Source: a bacterium
Lineage (GTDB): Bacteria; SM23-31; JAUVVT01
DNA: 15,554 nucleotides
Assembly: GCA_030616165.1 (NCBI GenBank)
Contig: JAUWXV010000065.1
Span: 1-15,554 of the forward strand
Direction: 5' to 3'
Shown: one piece after another, positions 7,070 to 15,500 of the stretch
How positions within the stretch are numbered: the stretch's first letter is position 1
Layout of the letters: every line of letters starts with the position of its first letter
The notes under the pieces: generated by a model
Database searches by the model: none
Told to the model about the DNA's origin: nothing
Seen by the model: the letters and a program-made list of their open reading frames with translations, nothing else
Made by a program: the position numbers and the translations under genes

Positions 7070-8374
7070 TTACTTAGTAATAGATTCTTGCAAAGCAAGG
7101 AATTTCGATTTGTATTTGTAATACCTCGATAGGTCTGCTTTTCCAAGCCCAAATTTAATAAGATGAGCATTTAAAAAAGTCTTGTTCCGCAAATAGAGAT
7201 AACAGAGTAAGTTATTTTTTTCATCGTACTTTACAGCGTCAAATTTTATGAATACTTTTTGTCCTTTCGTTTTTTCTTTTAAAAATTTGATTGCCTCTTC
7301 ATTCTTTTCTGGTTTCTCTTTCACGCCCAATAATCTGATTTTTACTCCATTATTTAAAATCAATAACTCAGGAGAGACTATTTCTTTTACTGTATAAAAT
7401 TTCTCCCTTTCTGAATGGGAATTATCTATCCTTGAGCCAAACCTCAATTTTCTTGGGTCAATTTTCTTATCAAACTTTATTGGGTCTTTGAAAATATAAG
7501 GTAGATTTTTAGTCTCTTCTTTAAAGTCTGTTTTTACCTCTTCTTTTTTGATTATCTTGAAAGCTGCATCATTAAAAATATAGCCTTGTTTTACTCCCAA
7601 TTTTTCCTCTATAACTGGCAGAAAATCTTCATTTATTTCATACCCAATAGAATTTCTTTTCAAGTTTCTAGCTGCTAAAGATGTTGTTCCACTTCCCAAG
7701 AAAGGGTCTAGAACTGTATCTCCCAAAAAACTAAACATTTTGATAAGCCGTTTTGGCAATTCCTCAGGAAACATTGCCAAGTGCTTATCCTGTTTTTCAC
7801 CAGGAAAGTTCCAATGTCCAGTAAAGTATTGATTCCATTCTTCATGGATCAATCTTGATTGTTCTTTAATCTCTTTAGAAACTTTTGGTGGATTCCCATA
7901 TTTTTTAAAAATCAGAATGAATTCATAATCTAATTTAAGAATCCCACTTCTTGGATAAGGAAAGGAACCCATTACCGTTGCCCCACCAGTAGTATGGCAA
8001 GTAGTAACTTTTTGCCAGATGATTGCTCCCATATAATCAAAACGCGAACTCTCACAAAACTTAATTATCTCTGTTCTTATTGGTATAACCTTATATCTTC
8101 CATAATAAACTGAACGAGCAAATTGGTCACCTATATTAATACATAAACGACATCCTTTATGTAGAATCCTTTTGCATTCATTCCAGACCAAATTAAGATT
8201 GTTGACATATTCCTCATAAGTATTATTGAACCCTATCTGTTCCCCGTTTCCATAATCTTTTAGCTGCCAGTAAGGCGGAGATGTGATAATAAGATGGATT
8301 GATTCATCCGGAACTTCCTTCATTCTCCTTGAATCACCAATTATTATTTTGTGAAAGGTCTTCATAATAATCAC
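7070..8374 (-). CDS. DNA (cytosine-N4/adenine-N6) methyltransferase fused to a degenerate SNase-like domain
   Basis: A 434-residue modification enzyme of the MjaI-type R-M pair. Residues 1-260 are a beta-class N4/N6 amino-methyltransferase: the catalytic TSPPYW is at 31-36 and the SAM-binding DPFLGSGTT follows at 223-231. The SPPY form favours N4-cytosine methylation. A lysine-rich linker (270-325) leads to residues 327-430, which follow the staphylococcal nuclease (SNase) fold pattern: VKIRLLGVKEKPE, a helix with AIKFLKEKTKGQKV, CYLYL, FLNAHLIKFGLGKAD. In that domain the DGD metal loop reads VSPE (333-336) and the second catalytic arginine (usual GR after the YD) reads NN (387-388). Only the first Arg (347) remains, so it is probably a DNA-binding OB-fold rather than a nuclease. 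Start: GTG at 8374 or ATG at 8365 (GTG-ATT-ATT-ATG); neither has a Shine-Dalgarno. Confidence 0.88.
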   Translation of the reverse strand: MIIMKTFHKIIIGDSRRMKEVPDESIHLIITSPPYWQLKDYGNGEQIGFNNTYEEYVNNLNLVWNECKRILHKGCRLCINIGDQFARSVYYGRYKVIPIRTEIIKFCESSRFDYMGAIIWQKVTTCHTTGGATVMGSFPYPRSGILKLDYEFILIFKKYGNPPKVSKEIKEQSRLIHEEWNQYFTGHWNFPGEKQDKHLAMFPEELPKRLIKMFSFLGDTVLDPFLGSGTTSLAARNLKRNSIGYEINEDFLPVIEEKLGVKQGYIFNDAAFKIIKKEEVKTDFKEETKNLPYIFKDPIKFDKKIDPRKLRFGSRIDNSHSEREKFYTVKEIVSPELLILNNGVKIRLLGVKEKPEKNEEAIKFLKEKTKGQKVFIKFDAVKYDEKNNLLCYLYLRNKTFLNAHLIKFGLGKADLSRYYKYKSKFLALQESITK

Positions 8375-8430
8375 AATTTAATGCTTAAAAAACTATTTTG
8401 CTTACACTTTTTATATGAAAAAATATATAA

Positions 8431-8455
8431 GGATATATCCATATTGGATGGGGAT
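8431..8455. promoter_or_regulatory. Overlapping inverted repeats upstream of the methyltransferase, possible operator
   Basis: GGATATATCC (8431-8440) is a perfect 10-base palindrome. It overlaps ATCCA-TAT-TGGAT (8437-8449), and a further GGAT follows at 8452-8455. These GGAT/ATCC units lie 57-81 bases upstream of the GTG at 8374, in the AT-rich 247-base gap before the R-M genes. Many R-M systems control expression through operators at this position. There is no separate C-protein gene, so any regulator would have to be the methyltransferase itself (its SNase-like domain is a candidate) or a host factor. Confidence 0.35.
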
Positions 8456-8621
8456 AATCTTCTAAATAAAATAATATATTATTAGTGAACTTTGTTTTTT
8501 AATTTTTCAATACAATATATATCATTTTTCATTACTTTTCAAGGGGATTTGCTTTTTTTATACTTAATCTCTTTCTCTTACATATCTATTTTACAACTTA
8601 AATTTATCCCATCTAAATTAA

Positions 8622-9680
8622 TCATTCAGGTCTTTTTCTATTTTGTTTTTCAGTTGCGCGCTTAATATACGAGTCATAGGTAACAAGTTCAAATTCTTCT
8701 ATAACCTGAGCCACGGCAACATCAGGAGACCTGCTTTCAAGGGTAAACCATCCTTCAGGATGATAGATTTTTACATCTACCTTCTCAGCATATTTTTCCT
8801 GTATTGCCTTAACTTTTCCCCCTTGATAATCCCAATGGAAAACTTCTTTATCCAGATTAATGGGTGCACAAACCCACGACTGAAGTCTCCCACTTGTGAA
8901 CAGTTCATCACCGGTAATATCAATAATCCTAGCCGGTGCTCTCCATGTGCAGCTCACAATGTAATAATTATTATTCCAGGCAAGAGAATTTAGCATCCTG
9001 CCCCCTGCAAATGCTGAGGGCCAGAATATTATCTCCGCACCTGAATCTTTCAAAAAGCGCCATTTATCCGGCCAGTTTGCATCAAAACAAATTAATATAC
9101 CGATTTTTCCGAAATCAGTTTTAAACACTGGAGGATTAACTGGACCGGGAGTTACACCACCTCTCATCTCACTCTCTGTTGGATGAATCTTGTGATACTC
9201 GCCCACCACATTACCATCCCGGCTGATAAGAACAGCAGTATTATAAACATAATCACCTTTTTTTGTATGAAGAGGACAAATTACGTAACAACTATTTGTC
9301 TTTGCAAATTCTGCAAATCTTCTAACTATTGGTCCAGGAATAATTTCGGCTCTTTCTGGAATGGGTGGAAGACCGGAAATCATAGCATCCGGGAATATCT
9401 CGGTAAGGCAAATTATATCTGGCTGAAAAGGAACAACTTCTTCCATTCTTTTCAGCATTCTTTCAATTCTTTCTTCCTGCGTATTATTCCTGAGATTATA
9501 AAGAGTGATACTGGCTGCCCATACTTCTCTCGGTAATCTGGAACCTCTACTACTTTTAACATTTTTAAGACTTTCCTCAAATACCGAACTAAAACTCGAT
9601 TTACCTATTATACCCAAACCCAGGCCCACAGTAGTCTTTTGTAAAAAACTTCGGCGGTTTATATATTTTTTCTCCTTCAT
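8622..9680 (-). CDS. Tat-exported nitrilase-superfamily carbon-nitrogen hydrolase (paralogue 2)
   Basis: A 352-residue amidohydrolase of the nitrilase superfamily with an intact triad: Glu94 in CLTEIFP, Lys164 in GEYHKIHP and Cys198 in GILICFDANW. The N-terminus MKEKKYINRRSFLQK is a twin-arginine signal followed by a Gly-rich hydrophobic stretch, so export of the folded protein is predicted. It matches the gene at 3485-4522 along its length, including LPREVW, PPVFKTDFG, FWPSAFAGG and RIIDITG, and shares at least one identical 20-base DNA stretch (9109-9128 with 3966-3985). The copies therefore arose by gene duplication, not by independent acquisition. Differences cluster in the substrate-lining segments (for example STRQDPTR against SCTWRAPAR after the catalytic Cys region), which hints at different amide substrates. 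The ATG has a strong AGGAGAG (9686-9692). It follows the deacylase gene by 63 bases. Confidence 0.92.
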   Translation of the reverse strand: MKEKKYINRRSFLQKTTVGLGLGIIGKSSFSSVFEESLKNVKSSRGSRLPREVWAASITLYNLRNNTQEERIERMLKRMEEVVPFQPDIICLTEIFPDAMISGLPPIPERAEIIPGPIVRRFAEFAKTNSCYVICPLHTKKGDYVYNTAVLISRDGNVVGEYHKIHPTESEMRGGVTPGPVNPPVFKTDFGKIGILICFDANWPDKWRFLKDSGAEIIFWPSAFAGGRMLNSLAWNNNYYIVSCTWRAPARIIDITGDELFTSGRLQSWVCAPINLDKEVFHWDYQGGKVKAIQEKYAEKVDVKIYHPEGWFTLESRSPDVAVAQVIEEFELVTYDSYIKRATEKQNRKRPE

Positions 9681-9743
9681 AAAAACTCTCCTGAATATTT
9701 ATTCTTATGAAAAGAACTTAAAAGCTTTTAATTTCGATTCATA

Positions 9744-11417
9744 TCATTTTTTCTCCGGACCATATATAATTCTGCCTGGCTTTGCACCTGTATGCTCGCT
9801 ATTTTCAATAACCATTTTCCCATTTACAATCAGATAATTTACTCCTACGCTGTACTGGTGCGGATTTTCGAATGTTGCGTTATCTATTATTTTATCATAA
9901 TCGAAAACTACAACATCCGCAAACATTCCTTCTTTTAATAATCCTCTGTCTTTTAAACCAAGACGTTGAGCCGCAAGAGATGTCATTTTGCGTATTGCAT
10001 CTTCAAGTGTAAGCACGTTTTCTTCCCTGACATATCTGCCCAGAATCCTCGGAAATGTACCGTAATATCTTGGATGCGGTTTTCCCCTTCCTAATATTCC
10101 TTCTAACTTCACTGACGAACCATCAGAACCAATACTTAACCAGGGCTGTGCCATTGCTAATTTCTTGTTTTCTTCAGTCATCGTAAAGAATACTCCTGAT
10201 ACAGTCCCATCCTCTTCTAACAATAAATCAAAGTAATTATCAATTGGGTCTGCATTTTTTTCTTTTGCAATCTCAAGTAAATTTTTCCCTTCGAGATGCT
10301 CATTTTTTTCACTCTGAACTTTCGCAATACGAACATTTGACATATACTCCTCGATACTATCAAATCCTGTATCACCGGTTCTCATATCATCTTTAATTCT
10401 CTGCCTCGTCTCTGGATTTTTAATTCGTTCCAATATATTTTCAGTTCCCCCTTCACGAGCCCAGTCAGGAAGAAGTATGGTAATGGTCGTTGACCCTGCA
10501 ATGTAAGGATATTGGTCAACTGTGATGTCAACTCCTGATTTTCTCGCCTCATTTATCTTTTTAATTGCTTCCGTCATTTTATACCAGTTTTTTTTCGCTG
10601 AGGCTTTAAAATGAAAAATCTCTACCGGGATATCTGCTTCTCTTCCAATTCTTATTGCTTCATCAAGTGATTCTAATAGTGTTTCGTCCTCGCTTCTAAT
10701 ATGCGTTGCATAAATCCCTCCATATTCCGATACTACCTTTGCAAGTTCAATAATCTCTTCGGTGCTAAAAAACATATCGGGAATATAAAGCAGACCGGAA
10801 GATAATCCAATCGCTCCTTCATCCATTGCTTCTCTGACTAATCTCTTCATTTCTTTCATTTCTTCATCGGTCGGTGCACGATTTTCCTCTCCGATAACAC
10901 ATTGCCTGACCTGACCTAAGCCAACATAGGAAGCAATATTAACCGAAATTCCACTACCTTCAAGAACACTGAAATATTCACTTAGAGTTTTCCAGGTCAA
11001 TTTTAATCCCAACCTTTCAAGTCCTTTTTCCATCGATTTCACAGCCTCTCCAAATACCGGTCCTGCTGATTCGCTCTCCCCAATTACTTCAAGTGTCACA
11101 CCCTGCCTCACCTTACTCTGTGCCGTTCCGTCAACAAGGAGAGTATAATCGGAATGAGTATGCATATCGATAAATCCCGGCACAACGTATAATCCTTCCG
11201 CTGATATTTTCTTGTCTGCCTGTGAACCCGAAAGCTTCCCAACTTTCGCAATCTTATCATCTATAATACCCACATCAGCATATCTCCACGGATTCCCCGT
11301 ACCATCGATTAACTTACCACCTGTAATCAATATATCAAATTTTTCAACTCTTGCACAATTATTAATGATAACTAAAAAAAATATCAATATACCCAAAATA
11401 AATCTTATTCTATTCAT
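9744..11417 (-). CDS. N-acyl-D-amino-acid deacylase (D-aminoacylase family) lipoprotein
   Basis: A 557-residue amidohydrolase-superfamily enzyme of the D-aminoacylase family, which removes the acyl group from N-acyl-D-amino acids. The frame opens with FDILITGGKLIDGTGNPW, followed by the metal motif GFIDMHTHSD (His86 and His88). GESESAGP places Glu114 where D-aminoacylases have the bridging Cys of GNCG. His239 in ATHIRSED, His269 in IFHFKAS and the catalytic Asp432 in IGSDGSS are all present, so the enzyme should be active. The N-terminus (about 21 residues) is hydrophobic and ends in INNC, a probable but imperfect lipobox, which suggests anchoring outside the cytoplasm. I use the ATG at 11417 rather than the in-frame GTG at 11429, because the Shine-Dalgarno lies across that GTG. 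It is 34 bases from the DUF1611 gene and 63 bases from nitrilase 2, so the three are probably one operon. Confidence 0.9.
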   Translation of the reverse strand: MNRIRFILGILIFFLVIINNCARVEKFDILITGGKLIDGTGNPWRYADVGIIDDKIAKVGKLSGSQADKKISAEGLYVVPGFIDMHTHSDYTLLVDGTAQSKVRQGVTLEVIGESESAGPVFGEAVKSMEKGLERLGLKLTWKTLSEYFSVLEGSGISVNIASYVGLGQVRQCVIGEENRAPTDEEMKEMKRLVREAMDEGAIGLSSGLLYIPDMFFSTEEIIELAKVVSEYGGIYATHIRSEDETLLESLDEAIRIGREADIPVEIFHFKASAKKNWYKMTEAIKKINEARKSGVDITVDQYPYIAGSTTITILLPDWAREGGTENILERIKNPETRQRIKDDMRTGDTGFDSIEEYMSNVRIAKVQSEKNEHLEGKNLLEIAKEKNADPIDNYFDLLLEEDGTVSGVFFTMTEENKKLAMAQPWLSIGSDGSSVKLEGILGRGKPHPRYYGTFPRILGRYVREENVLTLEDAIRKMTSLAAQRLGLKDRGLLKEGMFADVVVFDYDKIIDNATFENPHQYSVGVNYLIVNGKMVIENSEHTGAKPGRIIYGPEKK

Positions 11418-11420
11418 AAT

Positions 11421-11427
11421 CCACCTC
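11421..11427 (-). promoter_or_regulatory. Ribosome binding site that fixes the deacylase start
   Basis: GAGGTGG on the minus strand, with its GAGGT core 5 bases before the ATG at 11417. Because it overlaps the codons just after the alternative GTG at 11429, the GTG cannot be the start served by it. Confidence 0.7.
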
Positions 11428-11451
11428 ACTTAAACTTGTGTTATTAAATTG

Positions 11452-12492
11452 TTAACGTTCAAAATATTTCAAAATCACATCAGCCAGTTTTTCTCCTCCA
11501 AATCGGACAGTATCATCAACCGGCATTTTCAGTTTTCTTTCCATCCTCTTTATCTCTTTCAAAGCCTCATCTTCAGGTACATTCTCTGTTATAAGGTTCA
11601 TCCCAATAACTCTGCTTTTCTTATAAAGTCCTACAACCATTTCATGCAGTTTGATTATAGATTCGAAATCGTGAATAGGGTCTCCAAAGTGGTCAATTGT
11701 TCTTCCAATTTCATGACATAAAATCATAGCATCAGGCATAACTCCGTGAATCAGCCCCATCGTAACGCTTGAATAACCTTGATTTGTTAATGCTCCCTGC
11801 CCCTCGATAAAGATATAATCGTGTCTTCTTGCCGATTTTACAACCTCGAGTTCCATTACCCCTGCAACAAAATCACTCTTTACAGCATCAATGGCAACGC
11901 CTTTCCCCCCTATCAACATACCGGTTTGACCGGTCGCTATAAAATCGGCACGCTTACCCATCTTTCTAAAAACTCTGTAAATTTCAAAAACTGCTGATTT
12001 TTTACCTATTGCACAATCCGTTCCTATAGACAGTATAACCTTGGATTTTATCTTCTTCCATTTTCCACATGCAACATGGTAAATATCCGGAGGCTTTCTT
12101 AAATCAATCACCTCTACACCATATCGACGTGCATATCTAATTATATCCTTATCGTCTGTTAAAAAAGTGTGCAGTCCATTTATCACATTCAATTTATATT
12201 TAATTGCCTTAATTATAAATTTTTTCCATTCCTCCGGCAATACTCCTCCAACCAATGCAATCCCGATAACAAGTGTATCTGGATTAAACTTAAGACCCTC
12301 TTCGATAGACGAAATTATGGGGATATCACCTCCGTATCCAACAACTTCTTTGCAGATTTTTCCGGCAAGAGTGCTGTCAATAACAGCCACAACCTGCTCA
12401 GGGATATATCTCACAACTCCGTGAGCAGTTTTACCATGCGCGTCTGTGAACATCCCTTCTGCAAGAACAAGCATCCTTCTTCTTTTTCGCAT
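11452..12492 (-). CDS. DUF1611 family protein, DgcN-like (D-glutamate N-acetyltransferase candidate)
   Basis: A 346-residue cytoplasmic protein of the DUF1611 family. The N-terminal half is Rossmann-like (VVAVIDSTLAGK, GIALVGGVLP, GLHTFL). The C-terminal half has a P-loop-like GTDCAIGKK (157-165), then GQTGMLIGGKGVAIDAV, EGQGALTNQGYSSVTMGLIHG and the DHFGDP block, all characteristic of the family. DgcN, a member from marine bacteria, is reported as the D-glutamate N-acetyltransferase of a D-glutamate catabolic route and works with a racemase, DgcA. No DgcA-like enolase-superfamily gene is in the window. The adjacent N-acyl-D-amino-acid deacylase supports a D-amino-acid role, by inference. I take the ATG at 12492; the ATG at 12474 is possible, since an AGAAGG lies directly against it but is too close to work well. 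It begins 41 bases after the protease stop codon, so co-transcription is possible. Confidence 0.82.
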   Translation of the reverse strand: MRKRRRMLVLAEGMFTDAHGKTAHGVVRYIPEQVVAVIDSTLAGKICKEVVGYGGDIPIISSIEEGLKFNPDTLVIGIALVGGVLPEEWKKFIIKAIKYKLNVINGLHTFLTDDKDIIRYARRYGVEVIDLRKPPDIYHVACGKWKKIKSKVILSIGTDCAIGKKSAVFEIYRVFRKMGKRADFIATGQTGMLIGGKGVAIDAVKSDFVAGVMELEVVKSARRHDYIFIEGQGALTNQGYSSVTMGLIHGVMPDAMILCHEIGRTIDHFGDPIHDFESIIKLHEMVVGLYKKSRVIGMNLITENVPEDEALKEIKRMERKLKMPVDDTVRFGGEKLADVILKYFER

Positions 12493-12533
12493 AGAAAAAG
12501 ATATATTTTTATAATTTTTATATTATGCTTAAA

Positions 12534-15500
12534 TTACTTCAAAAAAATCAATTTTTTGGATTTTATAAAATCTTCTGTACTTATCATGTAAATATATATA
12601 CCACTTGCAACTTTAATGTTACTGTCATTTGTTCCATCCCATTTGACTGAATGATATCCAGCATGTTTTCTTTCATTTACCAATGTCTTTGTCTTTTCTC
12701 CCAATAAATTATAAATTTGAATAGTAATGAAAGATTCTTTCGGTAGTTGATATTTGATTTTTGTTTCTGAATTAAATGGATTGGGGAAATTTTGGAATAA
12801 TGAATAATTATCGGGATTATTAACCGTAACGCTTATTATTTCAGAATATTCATATGAACCATCAAAATCAATTTGTTTTAAGCGGTAATAAATTTTACGA
12901 GTTTTTTCAATATCATCTGTAAATTGATAATTACACTGTTTCATAGTAGTTCCATTACCCTTAACAAATCCAATTTTTATAAATTCATATCCAACGTAAC
13001 TTTTTTCAATTTCAAAACCTAAGTTATTAGTTTCTGAAGACGTTGTCCATTCGAGAACCACTCCGTTCTTAACATCTGTTCTTAATATAAAAGACAAAAG
13101 TTCCACAGGAATAACATTTGGGTTTGTCGAATCAACGAGCGCCCAGATTGAAAAATTATCAACTATTGCTTTAGCTGTCATATTTACCCTATCAATTATA
13201 GTAGGAACCTTACACCATATCAACTCATCTGTCTTAAAATACGCCAATACCAACATATCAGCATGTTCTGAACTTAACCCTGCAGCAGAAAGGTTTTCAT
13301 CTGTATATTTAATTTCTAATTCAGCAACGAATGATTCCGTAATATCTGTTTCAATATAATAATATGCAGCAACACTACCCTCAGTTTTTGCATAATTTGA
13401 ATCAGCCGCTAAAGTGTCAGGAAGTGATGAACCCATATCAGTAATGGTAATGGTCTTTCCAGCATTACTCCCACCTGAAAGAAATAGTATTGTTACTTTT
13501 GTATCATCTATAAAATCCACCTCTACTATGTCTGTATTTGTTGCTATACGTTTCTCAACTGGTATATTTTGACTCTCCTGTGAAATAGGAGCGTTTATCC
13601 AACCAACAGTATAATAATTAGAAGAAGCATATTCTTCTATAATTGGATGAGAATTATCGCCCAAAAATACATTTTTAACCACTATGGCAGCTTTATCACT
13701 CGTAGTAAAACTGCTTGTTGTTTTCAACTTTATTATTCCTGCCAAACCTTCACCTTCTGGAGTATCAGCATCTGATACATTAGATGTATCTGAAAAAATT
13801 CCAGCAATACTGATTCTTTTAAAATTCCCATCATCAGTTCCAGGTATTGTATTTGAAAATAAATCTATATCTGCAAATATATTCTCCTTATTTAGAATAT
13901 TCATTTCAAAAGTATATGGGTTATATTCATAGACATCTACAAATTCAAGTTTCACCCAGCTTAATTCTTTAGGGTCTATAAGCAAATCAAACATATATAA
14001 TACGATATTATAAACATTCTGTAAATAAACTTTAACATATATATCAGTATCAGGACCAATCCCAGTCAGAACATTATTTCCAGAATTTGATGTATTAGTA
14101 GGGAATTCAGTGTAAAGGTCAAGTGTTGCTTTAGCATTCGCATTGGGATATGTCATTTCAAGATTTAATATTCCATACCCATAAATATTATCTTTTCCTA
14201 TTTCTCCCAAATCAACAGTTTGTGATTCAAGTAAATCTTTTAAATCTGTATTTGTTCTTGATGGGTCTTTTTCTAATAAAAGCGCTGCTGCTCCGGCAAC
14301 ATGAGGTGCTGATGCAGATGTTCCATAAAAAGGGTTTTCAGTGTAATTTGAAACTCCCGCTGGAGCAACTACATCGGGCTTTATTCTACCATCATTTGTT
14401 GGACCCATTGAACTGTAATCTTCAATAACATCATATATATAAGTTGTTGCTCCTACTGATAAAACTTCCTCTGCTGTTGCAGGATCGAGTATACTACTCT
14501 TATAACTAACTTCCTCATTTATAAATTCCAAATCATTTTCTGAACTGAAAATTTCGATTTTTGAATTTCCATCAGCACTTTTATTCCAAACAGCGAGATA
14601 ATAAGTTCCATCCCTTTCTGCATTGTAATCTATCATTTCAACAGGAGGTTCATTACCTGTTTGAGATGTCTCACTTGAATCAACTATTACAAGATAATCA
14701 CCATCTTCAAACCATAGATAAAAATCATAATCATTTGAGGAGTAAGGCCAATCATCCCAACTGAGATGTGCTTCGATATTTTCACCAATATTTACATTTT
14801 TTACTTTCAATACTTCAACATTATCATAAAATCTATGCCATCCATATATTTCAGTATTATTAAAATAACTCTCATAATGTTTATTTCTATGATTCCCAGC
14901 ACTATTAACCCATAATATGCCATTATTAATTGCATTTATTGCTATATCACATATAGGCCCTGTTCCATCATAAGGTTGGTAAAAATAAGACATTGAATGG
15001 TTAATTATTTTAACACCTTGGCTAATAGCATAATCCACTGCATAACTTAGCTCAACTCCGGTGTTGAAATTGATTAGATATAATTGTGCATTTGGAGCAA
15101 CATCATGTACAATTTCTGCAACAGCCGTTCCATGTTCATCACCTTCACCAGTGATATCTCCAGTCCCTGAAGTACTATTATAAAAAGATTTTGTAATAAC
15201 ATAATTAGGCAATTCAATACCCAATAAATCCTCATATCCTGTAAAACCACCATCAATAATTGCAACTTTAATTCCGTTCCCAGTGTAACCAGCAATATGA
15301 AATTCATCAGCGTTAATCTTTGCCACACCTTCACTAATTACATCAGGTATTGGTATTTTAGGAACACATATATATAAAACATAAGGCTCTTCGGACAACT
15401 TTTTTATATTTTTAATAGGTAACAACATCTGGACAATATTTTGAAAAACTCCGTAATAATCGTCTTTCTCAATTTCATATAAATCAAAATTAATCTTTGT

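Noticed and set aside
7066-7170. N-terminal extension of the restriction endonuclease to the ATG at 7170
   Set aside because: The extra 35 residues overlap the methyltransferase in another frame, are not family-like, and the ATG at 7065 gives tidy 4-base spacing after the methyltransferase stop.
8470-8483. AT-only palindrome AATAATATATTATT as an operator
   Set aside because: Such palindromes are expected by chance in DNA this AT-rich.
11418-11429. GTG at 11429 as the start of the deacylase
   Set aside because: The only good Shine-Dalgarno sequence lies after it, correctly placed for the ATG at 11417.
12169-12591. Plus-strand 140-codon ORF across the DUF1611 gene start
   Set aside because: Antisense shadow; its composition (Cys, Asn, Ser, Phe rich) is typical of reversed AT-rich coding sequence.
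15426-15428. ATG at 15428 as the start of the subtilisin-family protease
   Set aside because: The frame is open upstream to the window edge and reads as a propeptide that joins smoothly to the sequence after this Met.
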